DNA from: Nonomuraea sp. PA05
Lineage (GTDB): Bacteria; Actinomycetota; Actinomycetes; Streptosporangiales; Streptosporangiaceae
Assembly (NCBI RefSeq): GCF_008086045.1
Contig: NZ_VSEY01000079.1
Location: 1-35,434 of the forward strand
Length of the DNA stretch: 35,434 nt
Direction of reading: 5' to 3'
Shown: positions 24,101 to 30,306 of the stretch, piece after piece
Layout: the number at the start of each line of letters is the position of its first letter
How positions within the stretch are numbered: the first letter of the stretch is position 1
The notes under the pieces: generated by a model
Told to the model about the DNA's origin: nothing
Seen by the model: the letters and a program-made list of their open reading frames with translations, nothing else
The model's database searches: none
Made by a program: the position numbers and the translations under genes

Positions 24101-24512
24101 CGCGCTGGGCCGCTTCGACGAGGCCGCCGAGACGCTGACGGCGAGCCTGCGGCTGTTCGTGGAGTGCGGGGACGTGCTCGGTGAGGCGCTGGCCGGGCAC
24201 GCCCTGGGCGTCGTGCGCCTGCGCCAGGGCGATCCCGGGCAGGCGCTCGGGCATCTGGGGGCGGCGCTGGAACGGCTCGGCGGCGACGGGCCCGAGGTGT
24301 GGCGGGCGCGCACGCTGCTGGAGCTGGGCCGGGCGTACGCCTTGCTGGGCCGGTCCGAGGAGTCGGCTGTGGCGTGGCGCGATTCGCTCGCCCTGTTCGG
24401 CGACGCGGCGGAGGCCGAACAGGTGGCGCGCTTCCTGGCGGAGTCCGGTCATGCGGCGCCGCCCCTGGAGCGGGCGGGCGGAGTGACGCAGCCCCTGGCA
24501 GAGGCGAGGTAG
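21135..24512 (+). CDS. second AfsR/SARP-type regulator: winged helix-BTAD-NB-ARC-TPR
   Basis: 1125 residues. The GTG at 21135 has GGGAGGA five bases upstream. Residues 1-95 are the OmpR-like DNA-binding domain (FAILGTIRLNG; AVWDEPPRSAVANIQTYVSQLRRLL) and the BTAD runs to about 270 (IEPGPELRRLHAALLAGD). A Gly/Thr-rich insertion in the BTAD (TGAVRTGAAWTGGERTGGE) is unusual. Walker A GLPGIGKTT is at 355-363 and Walker B VLVVLDD at 433-439. Residues 602-665 contain a tandem repeat with two 18-residue units. TPR-like repeats fill about 800-1110. It should activate a secondary-metabolite or peptide gene set in response to a signal. It is divergent from the O-methyltransferase and convergent, by 3 bases, with the protease-like gene. 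Confidence 0.93.
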   Translation: MDFAILGTIRLNGPAGRIRLSRKQRAVIAALLLHPNATVSTDRLISAVWDEPPRSAVANIQTYVSQLRRLLEGSGLEVRTEGSGYVCEVPPGRLDLQVFEEGLRRARAARTGAVRTGAAWTGGERTGGERTGDLAGGDLAGGDLVVAEREYAAAIALWRGTPAEDVPLSGAIAPRITELEERLAVARSEWIDVRLALGREDLVAELRALVAAHPLRERLWEQLVVALGRGGRRDEALDAFRQARELLVAELGIEPGPELRRLHAALLAGDTVGRAAVRDDSMARAALGDDSDVTRQPSAEEVEEWEAVPVAFRRLCQLPADTADFVGREAEIAELTAALRAREDRLSPPIVIVSGLPGIGKTTLAVHLAHLLRSDYPDGQLFVRLGQDERGPREPGELLDVLLRSLGLDGAAIPASAEGRARLLRQRLADRAVLVVLDDAVEEAQLRHLLPGTPRGAVLVTSRSRLPALEGAIRLTLDLPDEKDARILLERVAGQDRIGMAPGAAEQILRSCGRLPLAIRVAGARLATRPVWPVSELATRLAGRGLDELVVGGLDVRATFEPSYAALPDSARRAFRLLGLTGLDSVAEWSVAALLGPSRRETEAPHGLTPDAAAHGLRADAWPYGTQASAAAYGLEVDAGPYGTQAGAAAYGLEVDAGLEADAALETLVARGMLTSTEVDGAGQPRYRLHDLLRVYARERAEAEDPPRRRREALTRHVLECLRRTRTATRHLPIPLSPPFPRDPESGPAPDVRASAAWLAAERRTLMLALAAAAELGLVAPAAELAHHLTGYLLTEHYLDDAEQVQRIVIGMGDECATLRARLLLATVDVERGRYVRGDEACEALLADLGRAGDTHGAAYALISRAGARHGMGRLDEALADAYAALDLLAAHGDTAGLAYAWTWPIWIHLERGEHGRAAEIVRARLAVTPDEDHTIRGHLLRGLGTALYQQGETAEAVACYRESLLTARAVGGRGELSKVLRRLGEALGALGRFDEAAETLTASLRLFVECGDVLGEALAGHALGVVRLRQGDPGQALGHLGAALERLGGDGPEVWRARTLLELGRAYALLGRSEESAVAWRDSLALFGDAAEAEQVARFLAESGHAAPPLERAGGVTQPLAEAR
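23001..23108 (+). repeat. 54-bp tandem duplication inside the second SARP gene
   Basis: Two adjacent 54-bp units (23001-23054 and 23055-23108) differ at one base. Each encodes 18 residues beginning PYGTQA and ending LEVDAG, so the frame is kept (residues 623-640 and 641-658). More decayed copies precede them at 22946-23000. The units separate the NB-ARC and TPR regions. Confidence 0.93.
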
Positions 24513-24515
24513 GGG

Positions 24516-25487
24516 TCATTCCTGGAGGCGCCAGACCACGGGCGCCTCCCGCGCTCCCGCCAGCCGCGCCTCCCGCCGGGCCAGCCCCGGCGTGGCCCCC
24601 TCCGCGACGACCCCGCCTCCGGGTGACACCGCCACCCACACCCCGGCGGGCCCGTCCGCGACCTCCAGCGCCCGGTTCACCGAGGGCCGCGCCGGGGCGG
24701 GCGTCCGGCGCGCCAGCCACCGCCGCCAGTACAGCCACTGCACGATGATCAGCGGCCCGAGCACGGTCAGCAGCGGCATCGGCCGCCCGGCGACGAGGAC
24801 GAGCACGATGGACCCGGCCAGCAGCACGGCCTCCAGCCCGGCCGCCGTCCACGCGGCGGGCTTCCCGTACGCCCGCAGCGCCACCAGCGGCCAGATCGAC
24901 AACATCAGGCAGTCGCCGAGCCCGATCAGCGCCGGGTTAGCGCCGTAGGAGGCGGCAAGGACGGGCGCGAACGGCAGCTCCCGCATCCGCTCCACGAAGT
25001 CCATGGTGAGCGAGCTCATCCCGGTGGCCAGCGTGTCGTACACGGTGAGGGCGGCGGCGAGGGCGGCGACCTGGGCGGGTGTGACGGCCGCCTGCACCCA
25101 CAGGTTGACCACGCCGACCACGAGCAGGATCAGCAGCGCGTCGTTGACCACGAGCAGCGCCAGGGGCAGGCCCATCGCGTACGCGGCGACGTCGGCCGCG
25201 CACAGCGCCAGCGCCGTGATCATGGCCCACCGGCCGCCCAGCACGGGCGCGAGCGTGAGCTGGGCCAGCGTCAGGACCACCAGCCCGAAGATCGACACCA
25301 CGACCGCGACGGGCACGTGCAGGTACGCGAACGGCATCACGACGAGCGCGGCGACCATGACCGCGATGTCCGCTCCGACCATCCGGCCGACGGGCGGCCG
25401 GGGGATGACGTAGCGGCCCAGGTAGCCGGCGGCGAGCGCGACGGTCAGGGCGACGAGCGCGTACAGCGCGGGCACGTACGGGGTCAT
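24516..25487 (-). CDS. presenilin/SPP-like GxGD intramembrane aspartyl protease homologue (family A22-like)
   Basis: 323 residues. I count nine hydrophobic helices (about 4-24, 37-57, 60-82, 86-107, 108-135, 136-159, 184-208, 211-234 and 238-255), then a soluble tail to 323. Helix 6 carries TVYDTLA with Y150-D151; helix 7 carries LIGLGDCLML with G189-L190-G191-D192; helix 9 begins PMPLL (236-240), where presenilins have PAL. The nine-helix layout with the two aspartates in YD and GxGD is that of presenilin, signal peptide peptidase and archaeal PSH. The PAL match is weak. The start ATG overlaps the upstream ligase stop (TGATG), so the two are translationally coupled. It would cut peptides inside the membrane; the 25-residue peptide at 26955 is an obvious candidate. 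Family by eye only, not by search. Confidence 0.6.
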   Translation of the reverse strand: MTPYVPALYALVALTVALAAGYLGRYVIPRPPVGRMVGADIAVMVAALVVMPFAYLHVPVAVVVSIFGLVVLTLAQLTLAPVLGGRWAMITALALCAADVAAYAMGLPLALLVVNDALLILLVVGVVNLWVQAAVTPAQVAALAAALTVYDTLATGMSSLTMDFVERMRELPFAPVLAASYGANPALIGLGDCLMLSIWPLVALRAYGKPAAWTAAGLEAVLLAGSIVLVLVAGRPMPLLTVLGPLIIVQWLYWRRWLARRTPAPARPSVNRALEVADGPAGVWVAVSPGGGVVAEGATPGLARREARLAGAREAPVVWRLQE

Positions 25488-26887
25488 CACAGTCCTCGCT
25501 CGAAGCTGATCTCCAGCAGGTCCGCGCGGAGCCGGCAGGGGGCGGGCAGGTCCTCGGCGGTCTCGACCAGGACGATGCCGGTCAGCGGCAGCCCGTGCGC
25601 GCGTTCCTCCAGCCGCCCGAGCAGGCCGGGGTCGTGCTTGCCCGCCACCACGTAGAGCAGCTCGCCGTCCAGGGCGTACCGGGTGGGCAGTGGCAGGCTG
25701 TGCTCGGCCTGGAGCAGGTCGAGCACGTCACGCGTGGTGAGCCCGCCGGGCGACACGCGGCCGAGCACGCGCGAGGTGGCGGGCATCGCGGCGAGCGCGC
25801 AGGCAGGGGTCTCGCCTTCCGGCAGGGTCCTGACCAGGTCGCCGGTGACGTACCTGAGCAGGAGCGTGGTGTCGCGGAACGCCGAGTACGGCGTCACCAC
25901 GATCGTGCCGATCTCGCCGGGCGCGGCCGGGGCGAGCGTGACGGGGTCGAGTATCTCGACCATGCCCTGGTCGGGGGGAAGGTGCAGGTGGCCGTCGGAG
26001 CAGACGCGGCCCGAGACGGGCGCGATCTCGGTCATGGCGTAGCCGTCGCGGACCTCCGCGCCGAACACCTGCTCGGCGCGCTCGCGCAGCGCGTCGGTGA
26101 GCACCTCGCCGCCGGACCAGATCGTGGTGAGGCCGAAGTCGGCGGCCTTCCAGCCGCCCTTGTCCGCCTCCTGGACGAGCGCCGCCAGGTAGGAGGCGGC
26201 CAGGTTGAGGTGGGTGATCTGCGGGCGTTTGCCGGGTACGTGCAGCGGCGTCGCCAGCCGGTCGAGCGTCGCGGCGGGGTCGATGGCCCCCAGGTGCGCG
26301 AAGGCCGCGCCGGTGCGGGTGACGGCCCGTTCCGTGAGGATCTGCGCCATGGAGCGGGAGCTGATCGCGTTGGCCCACACGTCCTCGGAGCGCAGGTTCC
26401 CGGCCATCATGAGCCCGAGCGCCGACAGCGCCGACATCAGCTCGATCTCGTAGCGGGAGAACCAGACGAGCGTCGGCGTCCCCGTGGTGCCCGTCGTGTG
26501 CGCGAGCACGGCCGGCTCGGCGCGGTCGGAGACGAAGGCCGCCGGTCTGCCGCGCAGGTCCGCCTTGGAGGTGGGGGTGATCGACGACAGGGTGCCGGGC
26601 GTGATGGAGGCGGGGTCCACCCCGTTCGCCGCGAACCAGTGCCGGTAGTAGGGGGTCTCGGCCACCGCGTGCCGCACCGTGCGCCGCAGCCGCCGCCTGG
26701 CGAGGTCCGCCTGGATCTCCGGGTCGTCGCCCGCGAGCATGTCGTCGGCGCCCTCGCCGGGCGAGCCGAACGTCTCCAGGGTCTCGCGCATGTCGTCGGC
26801 CAGCGCGTTCACGTCCCGCAAGCGGAACCTGCGCCCCGACATCATCGACCAGGCGTAGCCAAGCTGGCGTACCGCGGTCCCGAACAC
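25487..26887 (-). CDS. PaaK/CapK-like adenylate-forming enzyme (phenylacetate-CoA ligase superfamily)
   Basis: 466 residues from the GTG at 26887, preceded by GGAGGA at a normal distance; GTGs further upstream overlap a hairpin. The N-terminal part has VRHAVAETPYYRHWFAANG and ITPTSKADLRGRP, typical of the PaaK/CapK branch. The ATP-binding loop HTTGTTGTPT is at 130-139, the YAMTE motif at 283-287 and TGD at 348-350. The final catalytic-lysine region reads PAPCRLRADL, with Arg where a Lys is usual, so the second half-reaction may differ. Such enzymes activate a carboxylate as an acyl-adenylate and pass it to CoA or another acceptor. It is the middle gene of a peptide - ligase - protease operon, so an amino acid or the peptide C-terminus are possible substrates; this is inference. 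Confidence 0.85.
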   Translation of the reverse strand: MFGTAVRQLGYAWSMMSGRRFRLRDVNALADDMRETLETFGSPGEGADDMLAGDDPEIQADLARRRLRRTVRHAVAETPYYRHWFAANGVDPASITPGTLSSITPTSKADLRGRPAAFVSDRAEPAVLAHTTGTTGTPTLVWFSRYEIELMSALSALGLMMAGNLRSEDVWANAISSRSMAQILTERAVTRTGAAFAHLGAIDPAATLDRLATPLHVPGKRPQITHLNLAASYLAALVQEADKGGWKAADFGLTTIWSGGEVLTDALRERAEQVFGAEVRDGYAMTEIAPVSGRVCSDGHLHLPPDQGMVEILDPVTLAPAAPGEIGTIVVTPYSAFRDTTLLLRYVTGDLVRTLPEGETPACALAAMPATSRVLGRVSPGGLTTRDVLDLLQAEHSLPLPTRYALDGELLYVVAGKHDPGLLGRLEERAHGLPLTGIVLVETAEDLPAPCRLRADLLEISFERGL

Positions 26888-26915
26888 GCCTCGTTCCTCC
26901 GCTCGTGGGGTGTGT

Positions 26916-26940
26916 CCCCCGGGAGACACCCTCCCGGGGG
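26916..26940 (-). terminator. hairpin between peptide and ligase genes (attenuator-like)
   Basis: Perfect 10-bp arms, CCCCCGGGAG and CTCCCGGGGG, close a 5-base loop (ACACC) 14 bases after the peptide stop. There is no T-run. Partial termination here would give more peptide message than enzyme message, as in many peptide-precursor operons. Confidence 0.7.
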
Positions 26941-26954
26941 TTCACGCGTCCTCG

Positions 26955-27032
26955 TCAGACCTGCAGCACGAAGATCGCGGTGGAGAGGGTGCTGATCGCG
27001 TACTTGGCGTAGCGGCGAGCGGTCTTGACCAT
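26955..27032 (-). CDS. 25-residue basic/hydrophobic peptide (candidate precursor or signal)
   Basis: An ORF too short for most gene finders. It begins MVKTARRYAK and ends IFVLQV: the first ten residues hold two Lys and two Arg, and the second half is hydrophobic with several Ser/Thr, long enough to enter a membrane. AGGGAG lies six bases upstream of the ATG at 27032, a good ribosome-binding site. A perfect hairpin follows the stop, then the ligase gene on the same strand. A hairpin is also present in the 5' leader. No Cys is present, so lanthionine chemistry is ruled out. I know no family for it. It could be the substrate of the adjacent adenylating enzyme and intramembrane-protease-like protein, a pheromone, or a toxin-like peptide. 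The gene call rests on start, spacing and context. Confidence 0.65.
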   Translation of the reverse strand: MVKTARRYAKYAISTLSTAIFVLQV

Positions 27033-27052
27033 AGGGATCTCCCTGGTTGTTC

Positions 27053-27077
27053 AGGGGGCGCGCTGGTGGCGCCCTCT
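27053..27077 (-). promoter_or_regulatory. hairpin in the 5' leader of the peptide gene
   Basis: Arms AGGGGGCG (27053-27060) and CGCCCTCT (27070-27077), with one G:T pair, flank a 9-base loop, ending 20 bases before the peptide start. It could stabilise the transcript or affect translation. Confidence 0.4.
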
Positions 27078-27136
27078 GCGATCAAGGATGTGACGGCCCG
27101 CCAGAGAGTCCCTACACACTCGCTACAAGGGCGGTC

Positions 27137-27174
27137 TTGACCCGCGGCGCCGCCTCGCCGATATTCGCCATATC
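27137..27174 (+). promoter_or_regulatory. candidate dehydrogenase promoter and operator in the divergent region
   Basis: TTGACC (27137-27142), a 17-base spacer and GATATT (27160-27165) resemble a promoter for the plus-strand dehydrogenase. The inverted repeat GATAT-N5-ATATC (27160-27174) overlaps its -10 and could control both this gene and the divergent peptide operon. Confidence 0.45.
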
Positions 27175-27200
27175 CCGCCGGTCGGCTCTGAGGACTGTTC

Positions 27201-28262
27201 ATGAGGATCGTGGAACTCGTCTCCGTGGATGGATACGTCGCTTTCGACCTCGAATGCCCGATGAGCGCGGGCGGCACGCGGCTCGCCCCCGACGTCACTC
27301 CCGGGGAGGCGGGGCTGCTGGCGCGGGCGATGACGTACAAGCTGGCCGTGCTGGAGCAGCGGATCGGCGGCGCCAAGGCGGTGCTGCGGGCCACCGACGA
27401 CGAGCGGGAGGTCACTCTGGCCCGCTACTGCGCGGAGATCGCCCCGCTGATCGAGAAGGGCGACTTCGTCACCGCCTCCGACCTGGGCACCCGGACGCAG
27501 GACTTCACCTCGCTGCCCGACTACCGCGCGGACTCGCTGATGCACCAGGAGGCCGGCGGCGAGCTGGTGGACACCATGGTGACCGGGCTCGGCGTGGTGG
27601 TCGCCGCCGAGACGGCGCTGGGCGGGCTGGCGGGGCGGACGCTGGCGGTGGAGGGGTTCGGCAAGGTGGGCGGCGCCGTCGTGCGCGAGGCCGCGCTGCG
27701 TGGCGGGCGCGTCGTCGCGCTGTCCACCCTGTACGGCTGCGTCGCCGACCCGGCCGGGCTCGACGTGGCCGCACTCCAGCGGTCGCGCGCCGAGCACGGG
27801 GACGCCTGCGTGACCCGGCTCGGGCTGCCCGTGCTCCCGGCCGGGGCGCTGTACGAGGTGGCCGCCGACGTGCTCGTGCCCGGCGCCCGCACCGGGACGC
27901 TGACCGCGGAGCGAGCCGCCCTGGTGCGCGCCCGCGTGGTCGCCCCGGCGGCGAACGTGCCCTACACGGCGGCGGGGCTGCGCACGCTGCGCGAGCGCGG
28001 CGTGGTCGCGCTGGCCGACTTCGTCTGCGGCGCCGGCGCCACCATCGGCTACCTCGCCGACCGCGCCGGTCAGGCCCGCGACGCGGACACCGCCCGCGCC
28101 CTGGTGGCGGAGCGCATCGCCCGGCTCACGGCCGAGGCGCTGGAGCACCCGGACGGCCCATTTGCCGGGGCGTGCGCGGTGGCCGAGCGCTTCCTGGCCA
28201 CCTGGCGCGACCCCAGCGGCCTGCCCGACGGCCCGCCGCTGGCCCCCGACCACGAGGGCTGA
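27201..28262 (+). CDS. Glu/Leu/Phe/Val dehydrogenase family amino acid dehydrogenase
   Basis: 353 residues, the short form seen in leucine and phenylalanine dehydrogenases. Catalytic residues are in place: K47 in MTYKLA, K59 in IGGAKAVL (normally GGGK), and D94 in TASDLGT, matching the Lys-Lys-Asp triad. The NAD-binding loop GFGKVG is at 152-157 and the C-terminal AANVPY fits the AGAANNQ block. It should interconvert an amino acid and its 2-oxo acid with ammonia and NAD(P). The substrate cannot be fixed. GAGGA lies about six bases upstream of the ATG at 27201. It is divergent from the peptide-ligase-protease operon with a 168-base shared region, which may supply an amino acid or respond to the same regulator; this is only positional. 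Confidence 0.88.
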   Translation: MRIVELVSVDGYVAFDLECPMSAGGTRLAPDVTPGEAGLLARAMTYKLAVLEQRIGGAKAVLRATDDEREVTLARYCAEIAPLIEKGDFVTASDLGTRTQDFTSLPDYRADSLMHQEAGGELVDTMVTGLGVVVAAETALGGLAGRTLAVEGFGKVGGAVVREAALRGGRVVALSTLYGCVADPAGLDVAALQRSRAEHGDACVTRLGLPVLPAGALYEVAADVLVPGARTGTLTAERAALVRARVVAPAANVPYTAAGLRTLRERGVVALADFVCGAGATIGYLADRAGQARDADTARALVAERIARLTAEALEHPDGPFAGACAVAERFLATWRDPSGLPDGPPLAPDHEG

Positions 28263-28271
28263 TCTCTCGTA

Positions 28272-28286
28272 GGTAAACCGCTTGCA
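28272..28286. promoter_or_regulatory. LacI-family-type site upstream of the pectin lyase operon (distal)
   Basis: GGTAAACCGCTTGCA resembles the LacI-family consensus TGNAANCGNTTNCA and the sites at 28385 and 35241, though it has one more central base. It lies just after the dehydrogenase stop. Confidence 0.45.
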
Positions 28287-28384
28287 GCCGATGATGGCGC
28301 ACGCGCGGTTCCCCGTCAAACCCTCTGGGCCAGGCATGACAGAGGCCTTGACTTAACCATGCGTTCATGGTCCCATCCCGTCTA

Positions 28385-28397
28385 TGTAAACGCTTCA
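28385..28397. promoter_or_regulatory. LacI-family operator upstream of the pectin lyase operon
   Basis: TGTAAACGCTTCA fits the LacI-family pattern well and lies 65 bases before the PL11 start. A TTGACT (28348-28353) could be the -35 element of the operon; no convincing -10 was found. A near-identical site precedes the hydroxyacid dehydrogenase. Confidence 0.65.
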
Positions 28398-28461
28398 ACC
28401 CTCTTGGATTTCGACCGGGTTACATCACTGCCCGGTACCCCCCGTCACCAAGGAGGTCCTC

Positions 28462-30270
28462 ATGCACGTCACCCACCGCTTACGGGTCGCCGCCTCGGCG
28501 CTGCTCCTCCTCGCCGCCGCCCCGGCCGCCGTCCCCCAGCCCGCCGCGGCCGCGGTCGCCGCCCGTCCCATGGAGAGCCTGAACCGCGGCGTCGTGGCCG
28601 TGCGCCGCAGCAGCACCGAGGTGCTGATCACCTGGCGGCTGCTGGGCCTGGACCCGGACGGGATCGGCTTCAACGTCTACCGATCGACCGCCGGCGGCGC
28701 GGCCGTCAAGCTCAACACCGAAGTGCTGACCGGCGGCACCAACTTCACCGACTCCACGGCCGACCTCACCCGGCGCAACAGCTACTACGTGCGGCCGATC
28801 ATCGACGGCGTCTGGCAGCCCGCGAGCGAGTCCTTCCTGCTGACCGCGAACCACGCCGTCGAGCCGGTGGTCCGCGTGCCGCTGCGCCCCGGCGGCCCGA
28901 TCAAGTACACCTGGGTCGGCGACCTCGACGGCGACGGCGCCTACGACTACGTGCTCGACCGCCAGACCAGCCCGCAGACGGTCGAGGCGTACAAGAGCGA
29001 CGGCACGTTCCTGTGGTCGGTCGACATGGGGCCGAACAGCACCGACCAGGACAACATCGAGGGCGGCTCGGCCACCATCGACGTCGGCCACTGGGACGGC
29101 GCCACCGTCTACGACCTCGACGGCGACGGCCGCGCCGAGGTGGCGCTCAAGGTCGCCAACGGCGTCGTCTTCGGCAACGGCGCCACGTACACGGGCGGCC
29201 AGACGAACACCCATCAGGCGATCGCCATCCTCGACGGCCGCACCGGGGCGCCCCGCGCCACCGCGCCGATGCCGGCCGACTATCTCTCCGACGGCCCGAT
29301 GGGCGCCCGTTTCGCCGTCGGGTACCTCGACGGGGTCACGCCGAGCCTGGTCGCGTACTCGAAGAACCGGGTCGGCAGCGGCGACTTCAACCTCATGATG
29401 ACCGCCTGGAAGTTCACCGGCACCGCGCTGACCAGGCAGTGGAAGTTCCTGCGCGGCGACCGGAACCTCCCTGACGGGCACAACACCCGCGTCATCGACG
29501 TGGACGGCGACGGCAGGGACGAGGTCGCCGAGATCGGGTTCGTGCTCAACGGCGACGGCACCCTGCGTTACTCGCTGTCCGACGAGGGCGTCGTGCACGG
29601 CGACCGGTGGCACCTCGCGGACCTGGACCCGTCCCGGCCGGGACTGGAGGGCTACGGCGTCCAGCAGGACAACCCCAGCGGCCTGCGCGAGTACTACTAC
29701 GGCGCCGGGAACGGCAACCTGCTCTGGACCCACACCGGCGACGGCGTCGCGGACGTCGGCCGGGGCATGGCCGCCGACATCGACCCGCGCCACCTCGGCA
29801 TGGAGACGTGGGCCTTCGACGGCGTCTACAACGCCCGCACCAACACGCTCACCCAGGCCACCGGGCCGTGGCCGCACCTGCGCGTGTTCTGGGACGGCGA
29901 CCTGGGCGCGGAGCTGTTCAACGACGGCAAGATCGAGAAGTGGGACCCGGCCACCGGAGGCGTGGCGCGGCAGGTGACCACCTGGAACCACGGCGCGGCC
30001 AACGTCGGCACCCAGTACCCGACGCTCGTCGGCGACATCTTCGGCGACTGGCGCGAAGAGGTCGTGATGACCAGCGCCGCCTACGACGAGCTGGTCATCT
30101 TCACCACCGACAGGCCGACGGCCACCAGGCTCTACACGCTCGCCCACAACCCGGCCTACCGCAACGACCTGACCGTCAAGGGCTACCTGCAAGACCACCA
30201 CGTCGACTACTACCTCGGCAACGGCATGACCACGCCGCCCCGCCCGAGCATCACCTACGCCGGCAGCTGA
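28462..30270 (+). CDS. secreted rhamnogalacturonan lyase (PL11, YesW-like)
   Basis: 602 residues. AAGGAGG lies about six bases upstream of the ATG at 28462. Residues 1-34 form a Sec signal peptide (basic start, LLLLAAAPAAV, then Ala-rich cleavage region). The N-terminal beta domain (about 36-130; MESLNRGVVAVRRSSTEVLITWRLLGLDPDGIGFNVYR) is the standard PL11 opening. The eight-bladed propeller follows, with Ca-binding loops DLDGDGAYDY at 154-163, DLDGDGRAEV and DVDGDGRDEV, and the block GDIFGDWREEVV. These match YesW/YesX endo-type rhamnogalacturonan lyases that cut the rhamnogalacturonan I backbone of pectin outside the cell. It is followed after 36 bases by the PL26-like gene and lies behind LacI-type operators. 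Confidence 0.94.
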   Translation: MHVTHRLRVAASALLLLAAAPAAVPQPAAAAVAARPMESLNRGVVAVRRSSTEVLITWRLLGLDPDGIGFNVYRSTAGGAAVKLNTEVLTGGTNFTDSTADLTRRNSYYVRPIIDGVWQPASESFLLTANHAVEPVVRVPLRPGGPIKYTWVGDLDGDGAYDYVLDRQTSPQTVEAYKSDGTFLWSVDMGPNSTDQDNIEGGSATIDVGHWDGATVYDLDGDGRAEVALKVANGVVFGNGATYTGGQTNTHQAIAILDGRTGAPRATAPMPADYLSDGPMGARFAVGYLDGVTPSLVAYSKNRVGSGDFNLMMTAWKFTGTALTRQWKFLRGDRNLPDGHNTRVIDVDGDGRDEVAEIGFVLNGDGTLRYSLSDEGVVHGDRWHLADLDPSRPGLEGYGVQQDNPSGLREYYYGAGNGNLLWTHTGDGVADVGRGMAADIDPRHLGMETWAFDGVYNARTNTLTQATGPWPHLRVFWDGDLGAELFNDGKIEKWDPATGGVARQVTTWNHGAANVGTQYPTLVGDIFGDWREEVVMTSAAYDELVIFTTDRPTATRLYTLAHNPAYRNDLTVKGYLQDHHVDYYLGNGMTTPPRPSITYAGS

Positions 30271-30306
30271 GCCGCTTCCCCTGTAGATATTCAAGGAGTT
30301 GACCCT

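Noticed and set aside
17566..24512. Complete secondary-metabolite cluster
   Set aside because: P450, O-methyltransferase and SARP genes are present but no polyketide synthase, peptide synthetase, terpene synthase or known peptide-modifying enzyme adjoins them.
24516..25487. Type IV prepilin peptidase
   Set aside because: These also have a GxGD motif, but the first Asp context here (TVYDTLA) is not the prepilin-peptidase type, and the nine-helix count fits the A22 family better; kept as an alternative only.
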